From assembly GCA_029906195.1 (NCBI GenBank), contig JARWSJ010000001.1:620001-684000 (forward strand): a DNA stretch of 64,000 nucleotides, read 5' to 3'. The notes under the pieces were generated by a model. It saw only the letters and a program-made list of their open reading frames with translations, did not search any database and had not been told where the DNA came from. The translations under genes were made by a program, and so were the position numbers. Numbering within the stretch: the stretch's first letter is position 1; each line of letters opens with the position of its first letter. Shown piece by piece: positions 7,357 to 16,623 of this stretch. Origin of the DNA: Chitinophagaceae bacterium 26-R-25. Its GTDB lineage: Bacteria > Bacteroidota > Bacteroidia > Chitinophagales > Chitinophagaceae.

Positions 7357-9789
7357 CTAATCGTCTTCATCATGCTTCATTTCGCTCGCTTTTATAAATG
7401 CGGCTCTGCTGGGGCCGGGAGTTACAGCGTGTTCGCCTTTAATGCTTTTCCAAAGAATTTCATTGAGCACCAGGTCAGGTATTTTGTCTTCTTTGCTCCA
7501 GTCAAGTTTTTCGCTCATTTCCGCTAATTTATTTTGCGCGGTGTTCTTGTCATTCAAGTTGATGTTGGCAGGCAAATGTGTGAACGGAGTAAGATCAGCT
7601 TCGGTTGTAAAGCAGCGGAACATAGGCGTTGCCGCCGCGTCATACTGTGTCATCGGCGGCATGCCAAGGATCAGTTCAATGGTTCTTAGCATACCAGTTG
7701 TTGAATACATTGTATGATCAACAAAATGTCTTTTTACCAGGCCGCCCGCCACATAAGCAGTGCTTCTGTGCGCATCCACATGGTCGGGTCCGTTTTGTGC
7801 ATCGTCTTCCAGAATAAACACCACGCTTTCTTTCCAGATAGGGCTCTTGCTAAGGTGTTCAATGAACATACCGACTGCAAGATCATTGTCTGCAACGTGT
7901 GCGAACGGAGTTGCCTTGCCTTTGCGCAATCCTTCTGTATGGTCATTTCCAAAGCGCATTGTAGAAAGTTGGGGAAGAGCGTTGGCCGCTACCAGAGAAT
8001 CAAAATCATGTTCCCATTGATAGTACCTCGTTGTATCACGAATACTCAGGTCCCATCCTGTGTAAGGAGCAATGTGTCCTTTCAGTACAGGGATGTTTGG
8101 TTTGCCATCATCGGCAAATTCACCATAAGTTCTAAAGCTTACATTGTTGCGATTGCAATGATCCCAGATAAAACCTGCTTTGCCGTTTGCGATTTCTCTT
8201 TTGCCTTCTCCGCTGTAAGTGCCGCCACGACCGCCATAGCTGGTCGGCCATGTTTTTTCGAGGAAGTCAGTTGCGTAGGCTCCCATGCTCCAGTTGTGAC
8301 CATCGGCGCTCACTTCGGCGTCCACATAAAAGTTGTCCAGCAAAACAAATTCATTTACGAGTTTATGCAGGTTCGGCGTAACATGTTCGCCAAACAATAC
8401 AAGACTTGGGTCGCCATTGCCATTTTTCACATCACCCAACACCTGGTCGTAAGTGCGGTTCTCTTTTACGATATAGAAGACGTGCTTAATAGGGGATGCG
8501 TCTCCAACCTTCATTGGTACAGGGTTTCCGGGTTCGCCCTGTGCATTCAGTTCTTTGTCTTTTGAGTAAGGCGTGTTGCTGTAAACCTGTTGTGAGTAAG
8601 CACTTAGTTGCTCAGCATTGGGTTCATCTATAACGCTCAATGTGCCTTTAAATAGACCTGCGATGTATTGTACCGGAACCGTTGTTTCGTTATCGCTTTT
8701 CTGATAGCTTACTGATTGTTTTTTTTCAATAGGGTTCGGGCCGTGCGGATTTGCCATTGAGGATAATCCTTTTCCGTTGGTTACATATATCTTTTTGCCT
8801 AGCACTTTTACATTGGTAGGGTACCAGCCAACAGGGATAAAACCTTTCGATTTGCTTTTGCCCGGTGTAGAAACATCATAAACAGAAAGGCAGTTGTTGT
8901 CTGCGTTCGCAATGTACAATGTCGTTTCATCTTCAGACAAAGCAACGGCATTGCTTGTAGAGCCGCTTGGTGCATTGGGATACAATGCTGCATTCAATGT
9001 TTCGATCACCTTCGCATTTGCTACATCTATAACAGATACAGAGTTGTCATTGGCATTTGCTACGTACAGATACTTCTCTTTTTTAGACAGATAGATTTCA
9101 TTTGGGTTATCGCCAACCGCAATTTCGCTCCTGATGTTTTTTGAAGCAACATCATAGTATAATATCTTATCACCTCCCCAAAGGCTTATGTACAAGGTTT
9201 TTTTATCATCGCTTAATAAACATGTATAAGCTTCAGCGCCAAGATTGAATTTCTGTGTTACTTTTTTAGAAGCGAGATCAACAACATAGAGGCTATTGTC
9301 ATCTTTGGTTACAACATATAAAACATCGTTTTTGTCATCAACAGCGATACCTGCTGGCGAAATTTTATTTGGCCATTTTTCGCCAAGTGCTATTGAGTCT
9401 TGCAACTTTAGTTTGCCGCCTTTGATGGCATATTGCATGATCCAGTTGTCGTTGCCACCTGAAGCATATAACGTTTTGTCATTGTTGGCGAACGTTAATC
9501 CATACCATGATTTTGGAATGGTGACATCATCAAGGATTTTTTGTTTGGCGACATCGATCAATTGAATCGTTTGAGTGCTTTGACCATTATTGGTAACAGC
9601 CAGAAATTTTTTGTTTTTACTCACGGCAAGATTCAGGGGAAGATCTCCGAGTGTGATTGCATTATTACCAGCCGGCGTGAGGTTCCAGCCATTGGGTAAT
9701 TTGATTTGTTTGTAAACCGCGGGCCCTTCCGATTGTGCGAAAACAGAAGTTGCCAGGCACAAACCTGCTACCAATAGAGTACATCGCAT
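7357..9789 (-). CDS. Secreted YncE-type beta-propeller fused to a phosphoesterase domain
   Basis: 810 residues from the ATG at 9789, which gives a clean signal peptide (MRCTLLVAGLCLATSVFAQ); the longer in-frame start at 9867 is rejected. The first half (about 30-380) is a seven-bladed YVTN/YncE-type propeller, seen in repeats such as VSVIDVANAKVIETL and LYVANANDNSV. The second half (about 430-750) is a phosphoesterase of the alkaline phosphatase superfamily, with VKENRTYDQVLGD (nucleophile region), ADGHNWS and the metal-binding EDDAQNGPDHVDAHR. This two-part architecture is known in Bacteroidota and Acidobacteria; the substrate (phosphate mono- or diester, perhaps phospholipid) is not established. 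It is the last reverse gene before the regulator. Confidence 0.88.
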   Translation of the reverse strand: MRCTLLVAGLCLATSVFAQSEGPAVYKQIKLPNGWNLTPAGNNAITLGDLPLNLAVSKNKKFLAVTNNGQSTQTIQLIDVAKQKILDDVTIPKSWYGLTFANNDKTLYASGGNDNWIMQYAIKGGKLKLQDSIALGEKWPNKISPAGIAVDDKNDVLYVVTKDDNSLYVVDLASKKVTQKFNLGAEAYTCLLSDDKKTLYISLWGGDKILYYDVASKNIRSEIAVGDNPNEIYLSKKEKYLYVANANDNSVSVIDVANAKVIETLNAALYPNAPSGSTSNAVALSEDETTLYIANADNNCLSVYDVSTPGKSKSKGFIPVGWYPTNVKVLGKKIYVTNGKGLSSMANPHGPNPIEKKQSVSYQKSDNETTVPVQYIAGLFKGTLSVIDEPNAEQLSAYSQQVYSNTPYSKDKELNAQGEPGNPVPMKVGDASPIKHVFYIVKENRTYDQVLGDVKNGNGDPSLVLFGEHVTPNLHKLVNEFVLLDNFYVDAEVSADGHNWSMGAYATDFLEKTWPTSYGGRGGTYSGEGKREIANGKAGFIWDHCNRNNVSFRTYGEFADDGKPNIPVLKGHIAPYTGWDLSIRDTTRYYQWEHDFDSLVAANALPQLSTMRFGNDHTEGLRKGKATPFAHVADNDLAVGMFIEHLSKSPIWKESVVFILEDDAQNGPDHVDAHRSTAYVAGGLVKRHFVDHTMYSTTGMLRTIELILGMPPMTQYDAAATPMFRCFTTEADLTPFTHLPANINLNDKNTAQNKLAEMSEKLDWSKEDKIPDLVLNEILWKSIKGEHAVTPGPSRAAFIKASEMKHDEDD

Positions 9790-9929
9790 AGAAGAAAATT
9801 TTTGCAAAAATAAGACTCCTGCAAAGGGTCGTATGTTACCAAAATATGAACGATTCGAGTGTGGCAAGTATAAATAGAAGGTTTTGTAGTAGTTCGTGGG
9901 AAACGGTAAAATTGCCAGATAGTTTTTTC

Positions 9930-10174
9930 ACCACTAAGACACTAAGGGCACTTAGTGTCACTAAGAGGTTCTTTTAACCACAGAGGAAAGGAGTTTTTTT
10001 CACGGAGGAAAGGAGGATATAATTCAAAAGTAATTTCTGTCGTGAAAGCATTGAGGAAATAATGAAGCAGATACTTCTCCGTTTCTCTGTGAAAAAAACT
10101 CCTTAACTCTGTGGTTAAAAATAAGGGCAGAGAAATCTCTTAGTGGGTCTTAGTGTCCTTAGTGTCTAAGTGGT
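9930..10174. repeat. Two-level long palindrome, family E copy 1 (CACTAAG / CCACAGAG)
   Basis: The 415-base gap between the regulator and the phosphoesterase gene holds a nested palindrome. The outer arms are ACCACTAAGACACTAAGG-type nonamers (9930-9970) and their complement (10138-10174). The inner arms are TTAACCACAGAGGAAAGGAG-type (about 9975-10018) and their complement (about 10076-10118). Just outside is GAGATGCGAAGC, which also borders copy 3 (49413-49424). Apart from this nothing else is seen in the gap. Confidence 0.85.
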
Positions 10175-10204
10175 AAACTTTGAGATGCGAAGCGTCTCTT
10201 CTCC

Positions 10205-12850
10205 CTATGAAATCATCTTTGTATAATTCGTCTCATAATTCTCTGCATAGATCTCCTTATACTTCGATGCGAATTTTTCGAAGGCTTCTTTGGCAAGGGT
10301 ATGGCGGCCAAGAGACACGAGGCTTTTGCACTTCAACTGCAATGCATTCTCGTTCAATTCATCAAAGGCAAAAATGGCGTTGCAAATATTGATCACTCTT
10401 TCTGCATTGTCTGGCAAAGAAAGATATTGACAGTATTTCAACAACGCATCTATCGTAAGACTCGATATCTCTGATTTAAAACTATCTGCCCATTGATAGG
10501 ATGTTTGCGGCAGGAAAGGACCCCGCTGCACAATCGCGATCAACTCGTTGATGCTCTTGTTGTCAAGCGTACGCTCTGCAAACAATTGAAGGAAATGATC
10601 AAGATCTATGTACAATTTGTCTCTGTCGAAAGTTAGTTTCCAGTTGCCAAACTCTTTTTGCAAAGTGCAATCTTCAATTTTTTCAAGAATGCTTTTAAGT
10701 TTCGCGATATTTACTGATCTGTTATTGATGGCATCTTTGGTATCTTTTGTAGACCATAATGTTTCAATAAGTTTCTCCGGCGATACACCTTTATTGTATT
10801 TCAATGAGTGAATGCACAACAATAAAAACAATTCCTTTAATAACGGAGTGAATAGCCTCGTGATGTTTTCTCCATTGCTCGCTACGACTTCAAAATTTCC
10901 GAAGAGATAGATGTGAGCATCTGCCTTGCTTTGTTGTTCGTTCGTGATTTCTTCATACTCGTTGGTTATCACAGGAATGGCAGGTGTTGTGGTCGATGAA
11001 GCTCCGGCAGGATTTGCAGTGGATGTGAGCGGCGCAGAAACAGTTTCTGCCAGCCCAGTTTTTTCCTCTGTAACCGGAGAGGTAGACCTGCTTCTGAAGA
11101 GCCCGGTCTTATAAACGACAAAAGCAATTGCAGCTAAAATGATTGCTGCCAGTATAACAATATTTTTTTTCGAAGGAGTTACAGGTACAGCAACCTCAGG
11201 AGTCACAATGCCACTTGGCGGAAAATTAATGCTGTAGATTTTTACATCCGTAACATTGGCATCTTTATCTGTAAACAAAGTCACGGCCAGCATTACTTTC
11301 GATGCATCACAATAATATACATTGGCAGCAGATTTCACGTCAACGAACGTGAAGGGGAACGAAGAACCGATCAATTCATACTCCGGTTTTTCCAGTGAAC
11401 CTTTTATCAATTGCAACTGTGTGTTGCGCTGATCCTTTGGGTTGATGAGTGCATAATAATGTTTGCCATCTTTATCAATAACCATTGAATTGGAGAACAC
11501 AAAAGGCTCGGCAGGTTCTTTAAGGGTGTATATTTTTTTGAAAGTCGATGTCTTTACGTCATACATCGTAAGGTCATAGTAAAATTGCGGGTTGAGCAAC
11601 TGGTCTCCATCCTTGCTTCCATACCCACCGAGAATGTAAGCAGTATCGCCGTTTGGCGTAGTGCCAAGTGCACAAAGGTATCTTGGGTTGAAATGCTCGC
11701 CGGCAGTTTTTACCGTATCCCATTTTTTCGTAGCAAGATGATAGCGCTGGACAAGATTCTTGTATCTCAATTGACCGTAACCTGCCATGAAATACAATGA
11801 ACTGTCATGACGCGAAAAGAATTTGTTTACCTGCCAAAAGGCTGTGAGCGGAGCGGCTTCAAAATTCTTTTCCCAGTGTTGGGCCTGCGCATCGTATGCC
11901 GCAATGTCGTGCTCATCCGGATAAAAATTATATAAGTGATCGTTGAACGGATTATAGATCGTTTGGCTGCCCGGCAGCAGATCATGTTTTGCAGCGAGTG
12001 GCACAGCTGTCAGTGCAGCAGTTTTTGCCGAGTATATATATATGGTGTCCTGTCCCGTGATATAAACCAACTCATGCACCCGATCAAAACCCGCACTCAC
12101 CCAGCTTTTAATAGTACGGTTGGCTCGCTGCTGCCAGTTCGAGTGTTTCGGTCTTAACCAATGCTCATTTTGAACTATCGCTTTTTTCCCGGAGATGCTA
12201 TCAGTAGCCTGACCTCCTTCGGATTCATTGAGTGCCCAAAAGTATTTGTCTTTATCATCAACATTCAATCCCACATTTCTTAATCGCATGGGAATTACGT
12301 CAGACGATTTGAAGTAAGTGTGCGCAGTGGCACCGAAAAAAATATTGAAACAATTTTCCTTGAAGGTGACTTTACCGCTTTGCACCAGTTTATCATCGCA
12401 GTATAGTGAAATGGATTCTCTGGTAATATCAAGTGCTAAATGAAATTTTACCCACCGGTTCACGGCATCTTCATAAAGCATCGGCACACTTATATTAGTG
12501 TAAGCGTCGCCAAAAACGATCGTGAAACTTCTTTTTGCCTGGTCATATAACATGTCCAGGTTTTGTTTTTTGTCGTTCACCATCCTGAACGCGTAGCCAA
12601 AATTGTCTGTGACGCCTGGTGTAAAGCTCAGTTCAAACGAAAGATCAAGCTTTTGGGAAACGCAAATTGGTTTGTCGGGTGTAATATTTAACGAAGTCCT
12701 TTTTTCGGGATCGGCGTCGCGACTCGCAAACTGAAGGCCATATTGAGCGAGTGAGGTTGAAGAAAAAGTGATCAGTATAAGCAATGACAGAACAGCTGGA
12801 TACAGGGAACTCCTTCTGATTGGAACATTAATGGCAGGCCGGCTATTCAT
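10205..12850 (-). CDS. Transmembrane one-protein regulator: LamG-like and propeller sensor, SARP/BTAD-like DNA-binding domain
   Basis: 881 residues. Order: signal peptide (to about 36), LamG/concanavalin-like domain (about 52-205), kelch-like propeller (about 245-545, blades such as TAYILGGYGSKDG and LYFMAGYGQLRYKN), one membrane helix (563-580), a Ser/Thr/Pro linker, then a cytoplasmic winged helix (about 646-755, starting IYLFGNFEV) and a TPR-like BTAD segment (about 770-875). Winged helix plus BTAD is the arrangement of SARP regulators, here attached to an outside sensor. No kinase, receiver or AraC domain is present, so it is not a hybrid two-component system. It is transcribed divergently from the SusC/D operon and is its likely regulator. 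Ligand and mechanism are unknown. Confidence 0.8.
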   Translation of the reverse strand: MNSRPAINVPIRRSSLYPAVLSLLILITFSSTSLAQYGLQFASRDADPEKRTSLNITPDKPICVSQKLDLSFELSFTPGVTDNFGYAFRMVNDKKQNLDMLYDQAKRSFTIVFGDAYTNISVPMLYEDAVNRWVKFHLALDITRESISLYCDDKLVQSGKVTFKENCFNIFFGATAHTYFKSSDVIPMRLRNVGLNVDDKDKYFWALNESEGGQATDSISGKKAIVQNEHWLRPKHSNWQQRANRTIKSWVSAGFDRVHELVYITGQDTIYIYSAKTAALTAVPLAAKHDLLPGSQTIYNPFNDHLYNFYPDEHDIAAYDAQAQHWEKNFEAAPLTAFWQVNKFFSRHDSSLYFMAGYGQLRYKNLVQRYHLATKKWDTVKTAGEHFNPRYLCALGTTPNGDTAYILGGYGSKDGDQLLNPQFYYDLTMYDVKTSTFKKIYTLKEPAEPFVFSNSMVIDKDGKHYYALINPKDQRNTQLQLIKGSLEKPEYELIGSSFPFTFVDVKSAANVYYCDASKVMLAVTLFTDKDANVTDVKIYSINFPPSGIVTPEVAVPVTPSKKNIVILAAIILAAIAFVVYKTGLFRSRSTSPVTEEKTGLAETVSAPLTSTANPAGASSTTTPAIPVITNEYEEITNEQQSKADAHIYLFGNFEVVASNGENITRLFTPLLKELFLLLCIHSLKYNKGVSPEKLIETLWSTKDTKDAINNRSVNIAKLKSILEKIEDCTLQKEFGNWKLTFDRDKLYIDLDHFLQLFAERTLDNKSINELIAIVQRGPFLPQTSYQWADSFKSEISSLTIDALLKYCQYLSLPDNAERVINICNAIFAFDELNENALQLKCKSLVSLGRHTLAKEAFEKFASKYKEIYAENYETNYTKMIS

Positions 12851-13333
12851 TTATAAAAATCTGATTTTCATTTTATTTTCAATGAAGCAACGAAACGCTG
12901 AACTCACATTGATAATAACAGTTTACAATCTTCCTGTTCCATAAAAACAAATGAAAAAATGGTTACTGTTTGCAGACAGTAATCTCCGTATTTACTAAAG
13001 ACCCCGTCCGGAAGCGGAGAGGTGCAAATTCTTGCCAGTTACTTTATTAATAGTGTAGAATGCAAGCGATCTTCTTATACGAGTTCAAATTCTCAAAAGC
13101 CTTGGTCAGGTGTTGCAATTTAGCATATTCAATTAAATTTTCTACCTCTTGTTGTTAGTTTTTGACATTAACCTTAAAAAATAATGAAGCTTCTGCGCAA
13201 GTTTTCGCAAAAAACATCCTTTTCAAAACTTAATGGACAAAATGAACGATCATTAATGTTTTATTAATGCAATATTAGATTGAGCATCATACTTTTAGCC
13301 CATTAGTTTTCTTCAATTCCAAAACTATTATTT
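12851..13333. promoter_or_regulatory. Divergent control region between the regulator and susC
   Basis: This 483-base gap has no ORF and no long palindrome, unlike most gaps in the window, so it probably holds the promoters of both the transmembrane regulator and the SusC/D operon. The 15-mer ATTAATGTTTTATTA at 13252-13266 is repeated exactly at 34647-34661 upstream of a GH2 gene. TACTTTTA at 13290-13297 resembles a -7 element, but no clear TTTG lies at the right distance. Confidence 0.5.
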
Positions 13334-16300
13334 ATGCGATTGCGACTAAAACTGCCATTCCTGATGGCCCTCTTGATTTTCTTAAGCCTCCTTTCTTATG
13401 GTCAATCAGTACCAATAAAAGGTAAAATAATTGACGACAAAAATGTTCCACTGGCAAATGCAAGTATCCTGGTAAAGGGTAGCAGAGTTGGTGCCGCTAC
13501 CAAAGATGACGGGTCTTTTCAGTTGAACATTAACCCTGTTGGCAAAACGACATTGGTTGTAACGATGACCGGTTACCTCTCCAAAGAAGTAGAAGTAGAT
13601 GCCAAAACCGGTTACGTACAAATAACGCTCACGGCAAGTGCCTCTACAATGGATGCCGTGGTAATTTCTGCCCTCGGACAAACCAGGAAGGCCAGATCGG
13701 TTCCTTACTCAAGTCAGTCGGTTGACCCGAATAACATGACCGAGGCAAGGGATATCAACCTCGCCAACACACTTGCCGGCAAAGTGGCTGGTTTGCAGGT
13801 AACGGGTACCGGGCAGCCGGGTAGTTCATCCCGTTTGATACTACGTGGCGAAAATTCCCTCACCGGAAGTAACCAACCGATATGGGTGGTTGATGGCGTG
13901 ATCATTTCCAACAAGACCGGAGAAAACGGCAACCTTGATTACGGTAATGCCGCGCAGGATCTTAACCCGGATGACATTGAATCCATGGAAGTATTGAAAG
14001 GGCCAAACGCAGCAGCGCTTTACGGATCTTCAGCTGCGAATGGTGCAATCCTCATCACTACTAAAAAAGGAAAAATAGGTGACAAAAATTTTGGGGTTTC
14101 ATTGAACCAAAACTATCTCACTTACACCGTGACCGAATGGCCCGATTATCAAAATGTGTACGGTGAGGGTTCAAACGGAAGACTCGCGCAAGGTGGTGAC
14201 AGGGTCATTCCCGGAACGAATGCCGTGAACATGGGAGCCATCAACACTCAAAGCTGGGGTATGCCAATGCTTGGGCAGCCGTATAATACTTATGATGGTA
14301 AACCGCATGGCTACTGGCCGCAGCCGAACAACGTGAAGGACTTCTATCAGTCGCCTTATGTTAACACTACAAATATTGCCATCAACAAATCTGACCAGGT
14401 GTCAACCTTCCGTTTGTCATACGGCTTTACAAAAAGCAATGACGTGGTGGACAATATCAACTTGAAAACAAAGCATAATCTTTCGTTCTACGCTTCAAGA
14501 AAACTAAACTCAAAAGTAACGGCAGATGCGAAAGTGATGTACACCAATGATAAAACAAAGAACAGGATGACGAGAAACCTGACGCCGGGTAACCCTCTCG
14601 TGTTGTTTGTGTACCAGCCACGCAGTATCGACATGGCTAGTTTGTATCCTTACAAAGATGCAGATGGAAATGCGCTCATCTTTACAGGAAGCAACGGCCA
14701 GCAATTGTTGTCAGACACTGAAAACCCTTACTGGTCCATATATGAGAATGAGAACGAAGATGCGCACAACCGTATTATCGGAAGTACGTCCCTGAATGTT
14801 GACATCCTCAGTTGGTTAAAGGCAAGAGCGTTGATTGCAGGTGATCTGAATTTCGGCGAATACTATATATATAATGAGTTGGGTGGAAAGAAAACACCTA
14901 CTGGTAGCTATACCAACAACATGAGCTCTGATCAAAACTGGAACTACGAGGGGCAGTTGATCTACAACAAAAAAATAAACTTAGATTTTATCATCAACGG
15001 AGTAGTAGGGGTGAACTACACTAGTTTTAATGGACGTTCACGCACATCATCAGTTGGTTCTTTGCTGGTGCATGACATGCCTTCGATCAGCAACTCCAAG
15101 ATCGCACCTTCTGCATCTGAGTTTTGGGGCAGAAGAAAATCTGCATCTGTGTATGGTTCTGCCACATTGGCTTTCAGAGATTATTTGTTCCTTGATGTTA
15201 CGGGAAGAAACGAGTGGTCATCTACTTTGCCTGAAGGAAAAAATGATTTCTTCTATCCATCTGTAGGTGGTAGCTTCCTGTTCTCTCATTTCATTCGGAA
15301 AAACGATATCCTTTCTTCCGGTAAGTTCAGGGCCTCATGGGCAAAAGTGGGTGGTAGTCCAAATATTTACCAATTGCTTGAAACATACAACCTCGGAGGT
15401 TTCTATGTGAGCAATCCTTTTCTCGTATATACTGATCAAAAGAAAAATCCTAATCTGAAACCTGAACAAACAGTTTCAAGAGAGTTGGGCCTTGACCTCG
15501 CATTCTTCAACAATAGAATTACGTTGAATGCTACGGTGTACAAATCAAACACCACCAATCAGATCCTCACAGTGAACACACCGAAGGAAACAGGTTTCAA
15601 TACACGCGTGCTCAATGCAGGTGAAATCCAAAACAAAGGAATCGAGTTAACATTGGGTGCTACGCCTATCAGAACAAAAAAGTTCCAATGGAACACGATG
15701 GTGAACTTTTCTAAAAATGATAACCTTGTTAAATCGCTCGTGCCAGGTGTGAACAGTGTGAACCTTGGCCAAAACCTGGGTGTGACGATATACGCTGAAG
15801 TGGGCAAGCCTTACGGAACCATGAGAGGTAATGCGCCATACAAGGTAGGCGACACAATCATCGTAGGTTCAAACGGCCGTACCATCGCAGATCCTAACGT
15901 ACTCGCAGGAAACTTCAGGCCAAAATGGCTGGGTTCTTTCAGCAACAGTTTTAGATACGGCGCATTTGATGCATCTGTTATGGTAACAGTGAAATACGGT
16001 GGCAGCCTTTATTCTGCCACTTATGGAAGAGCGATGTTCCAGGGTACAACTGTGCAAAGTTTGGCAGGAAGAGATGAGTGGTTAATGAGCCAAACCATTT
16101 TAGGTGAGAATGATAACGAAAGAAAAAATATTGGACAGACAGTTGGTACAACAGTTACACGTTACGCAGACTCTGCACGTGTAAAAGGCTTGCGTTATCC
16201 GAACGCATACATGGCAAAACTGGATGCAAGAGGAAACCAGATGGTGGACAAAAACGGCAGGCTTATTCCCGGCGATCCGCTGCCAGCATGGATTTATCCT

Positions 16301-16603
16301 CAGTTAGTAAATGGTAATGACAAAGTAACGAACGACGTTCCATCACTTACATACGATGCAACTTCTATCAGAGTAAGTGAAGTAATTGTTGGTTACACAT
16401 TCCCTAAGAAGCTCGTTTCAAGAATTAGAATGCAGAATGCACGCATCGCCTTTGTAGGAAGAAACTTGTGGCAGATTTACAAGAATACGCCACTCGGCAT
16501 CGATCCTGAAGCTGCCGCAAACTCAGGCAATGCACAGGGTATAGAAGCAGGAGGTTCTTTCCCTTATGCATCATGGGGCTTCGATCTAAAATTATCATTC
16601 TAA
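13334..16603 (+). CDS. SusC/RagA-type TonB-dependent outer-membrane transporter
   Basis: 1089-residue outer-membrane transporter importing oligosaccharides with energy from TonB. Seen: signal peptide (to about 24), a carboxypeptidase-like N-terminal domain (IKGKIIDDKNVPLANASI), the TonB-box/plug region (DAVVISALGQTRKAR...), the SusC signature in the plug (IESMEVLKGPNAAALYGSSA) and a long 22-strand barrel ending in an aromatic-rich strand (DLKLSF). Followed after 20 bases by the SusD gene. The enzymes downstream suggest mannan-derived oligosaccharides as substrate; that is inference from context. Confidence 0.95.
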   Translation: MRLRLKLPFLMALLIFLSLLSYGQSVPIKGKIIDDKNVPLANASILVKGSRVGAATKDDGSFQLNINPVGKTTLVVTMTGYLSKEVEVDAKTGYVQITLTASASTMDAVVISALGQTRKARSVPYSSQSVDPNNMTEARDINLANTLAGKVAGLQVTGTGQPGSSSRLILRGENSLTGSNQPIWVVDGVIISNKTGENGNLDYGNAAQDLNPDDIESMEVLKGPNAAALYGSSAANGAILITTKKGKIGDKNFGVSLNQNYLTYTVTEWPDYQNVYGEGSNGRLAQGGDRVIPGTNAVNMGAINTQSWGMPMLGQPYNTYDGKPHGYWPQPNNVKDFYQSPYVNTTNIAINKSDQVSTFRLSYGFTKSNDVVDNINLKTKHNLSFYASRKLNSKVTADAKVMYTNDKTKNRMTRNLTPGNPLVLFVYQPRSIDMASLYPYKDADGNALIFTGSNGQQLLSDTENPYWSIYENENEDAHNRIIGSTSLNVDILSWLKARALIAGDLNFGEYYIYNELGGKKTPTGSYTNNMSSDQNWNYEGQLIYNKKINLDFIINGVVGVNYTSFNGRSRTSSVGSLLVHDMPSISNSKIAPSASEFWGRRKSASVYGSATLAFRDYLFLDVTGRNEWSSTLPEGKNDFFYPSVGGSFLFSHFIRKNDILSSGKFRASWAKVGGSPNIYQLLETYNLGGFYVSNPFLVYTDQKKNPNLKPEQTVSRELGLDLAFFNNRITLNATVYKSNTTNQILTVNTPKETGFNTRVLNAGEIQNKGIELTLGATPIRTKKFQWNTMVNFSKNDNLVKSLVPGVNSVNLGQNLGVTIYAEVGKPYGTMRGNAPYKVGDTIIVGSNGRTIADPNVLAGNFRPKWLGSFSNSFRYGAFDASVMVTVKYGGSLYSATYGRAMFQGTTVQSLAGRDEWLMSQTILGENDNERKNIGQTVGTTVTRYADSARVKGLRYPNAYMAKLDARGNQMVDKNGRLIPGDPLPAWIYPQLVNGNDKVTNDVPSLTYDATSIRVSEVIVGYTFPKKLVSRIRMQNARIAFVGRNLWQIYKNTPLGIDPEAAANSGNAQGIEAGGSFPYASWGFDLKLSF

Positions 16604-16623
16604 AAAAGTTTCAACGGTACAAA

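Noticed and set aside
7714-8565. Forward open frame of 283 codons inside the phosphoesterase gene
   Set aside because: It runs antisense to a well-supported secreted two-domain enzyme and its translation has no recognisable domain.
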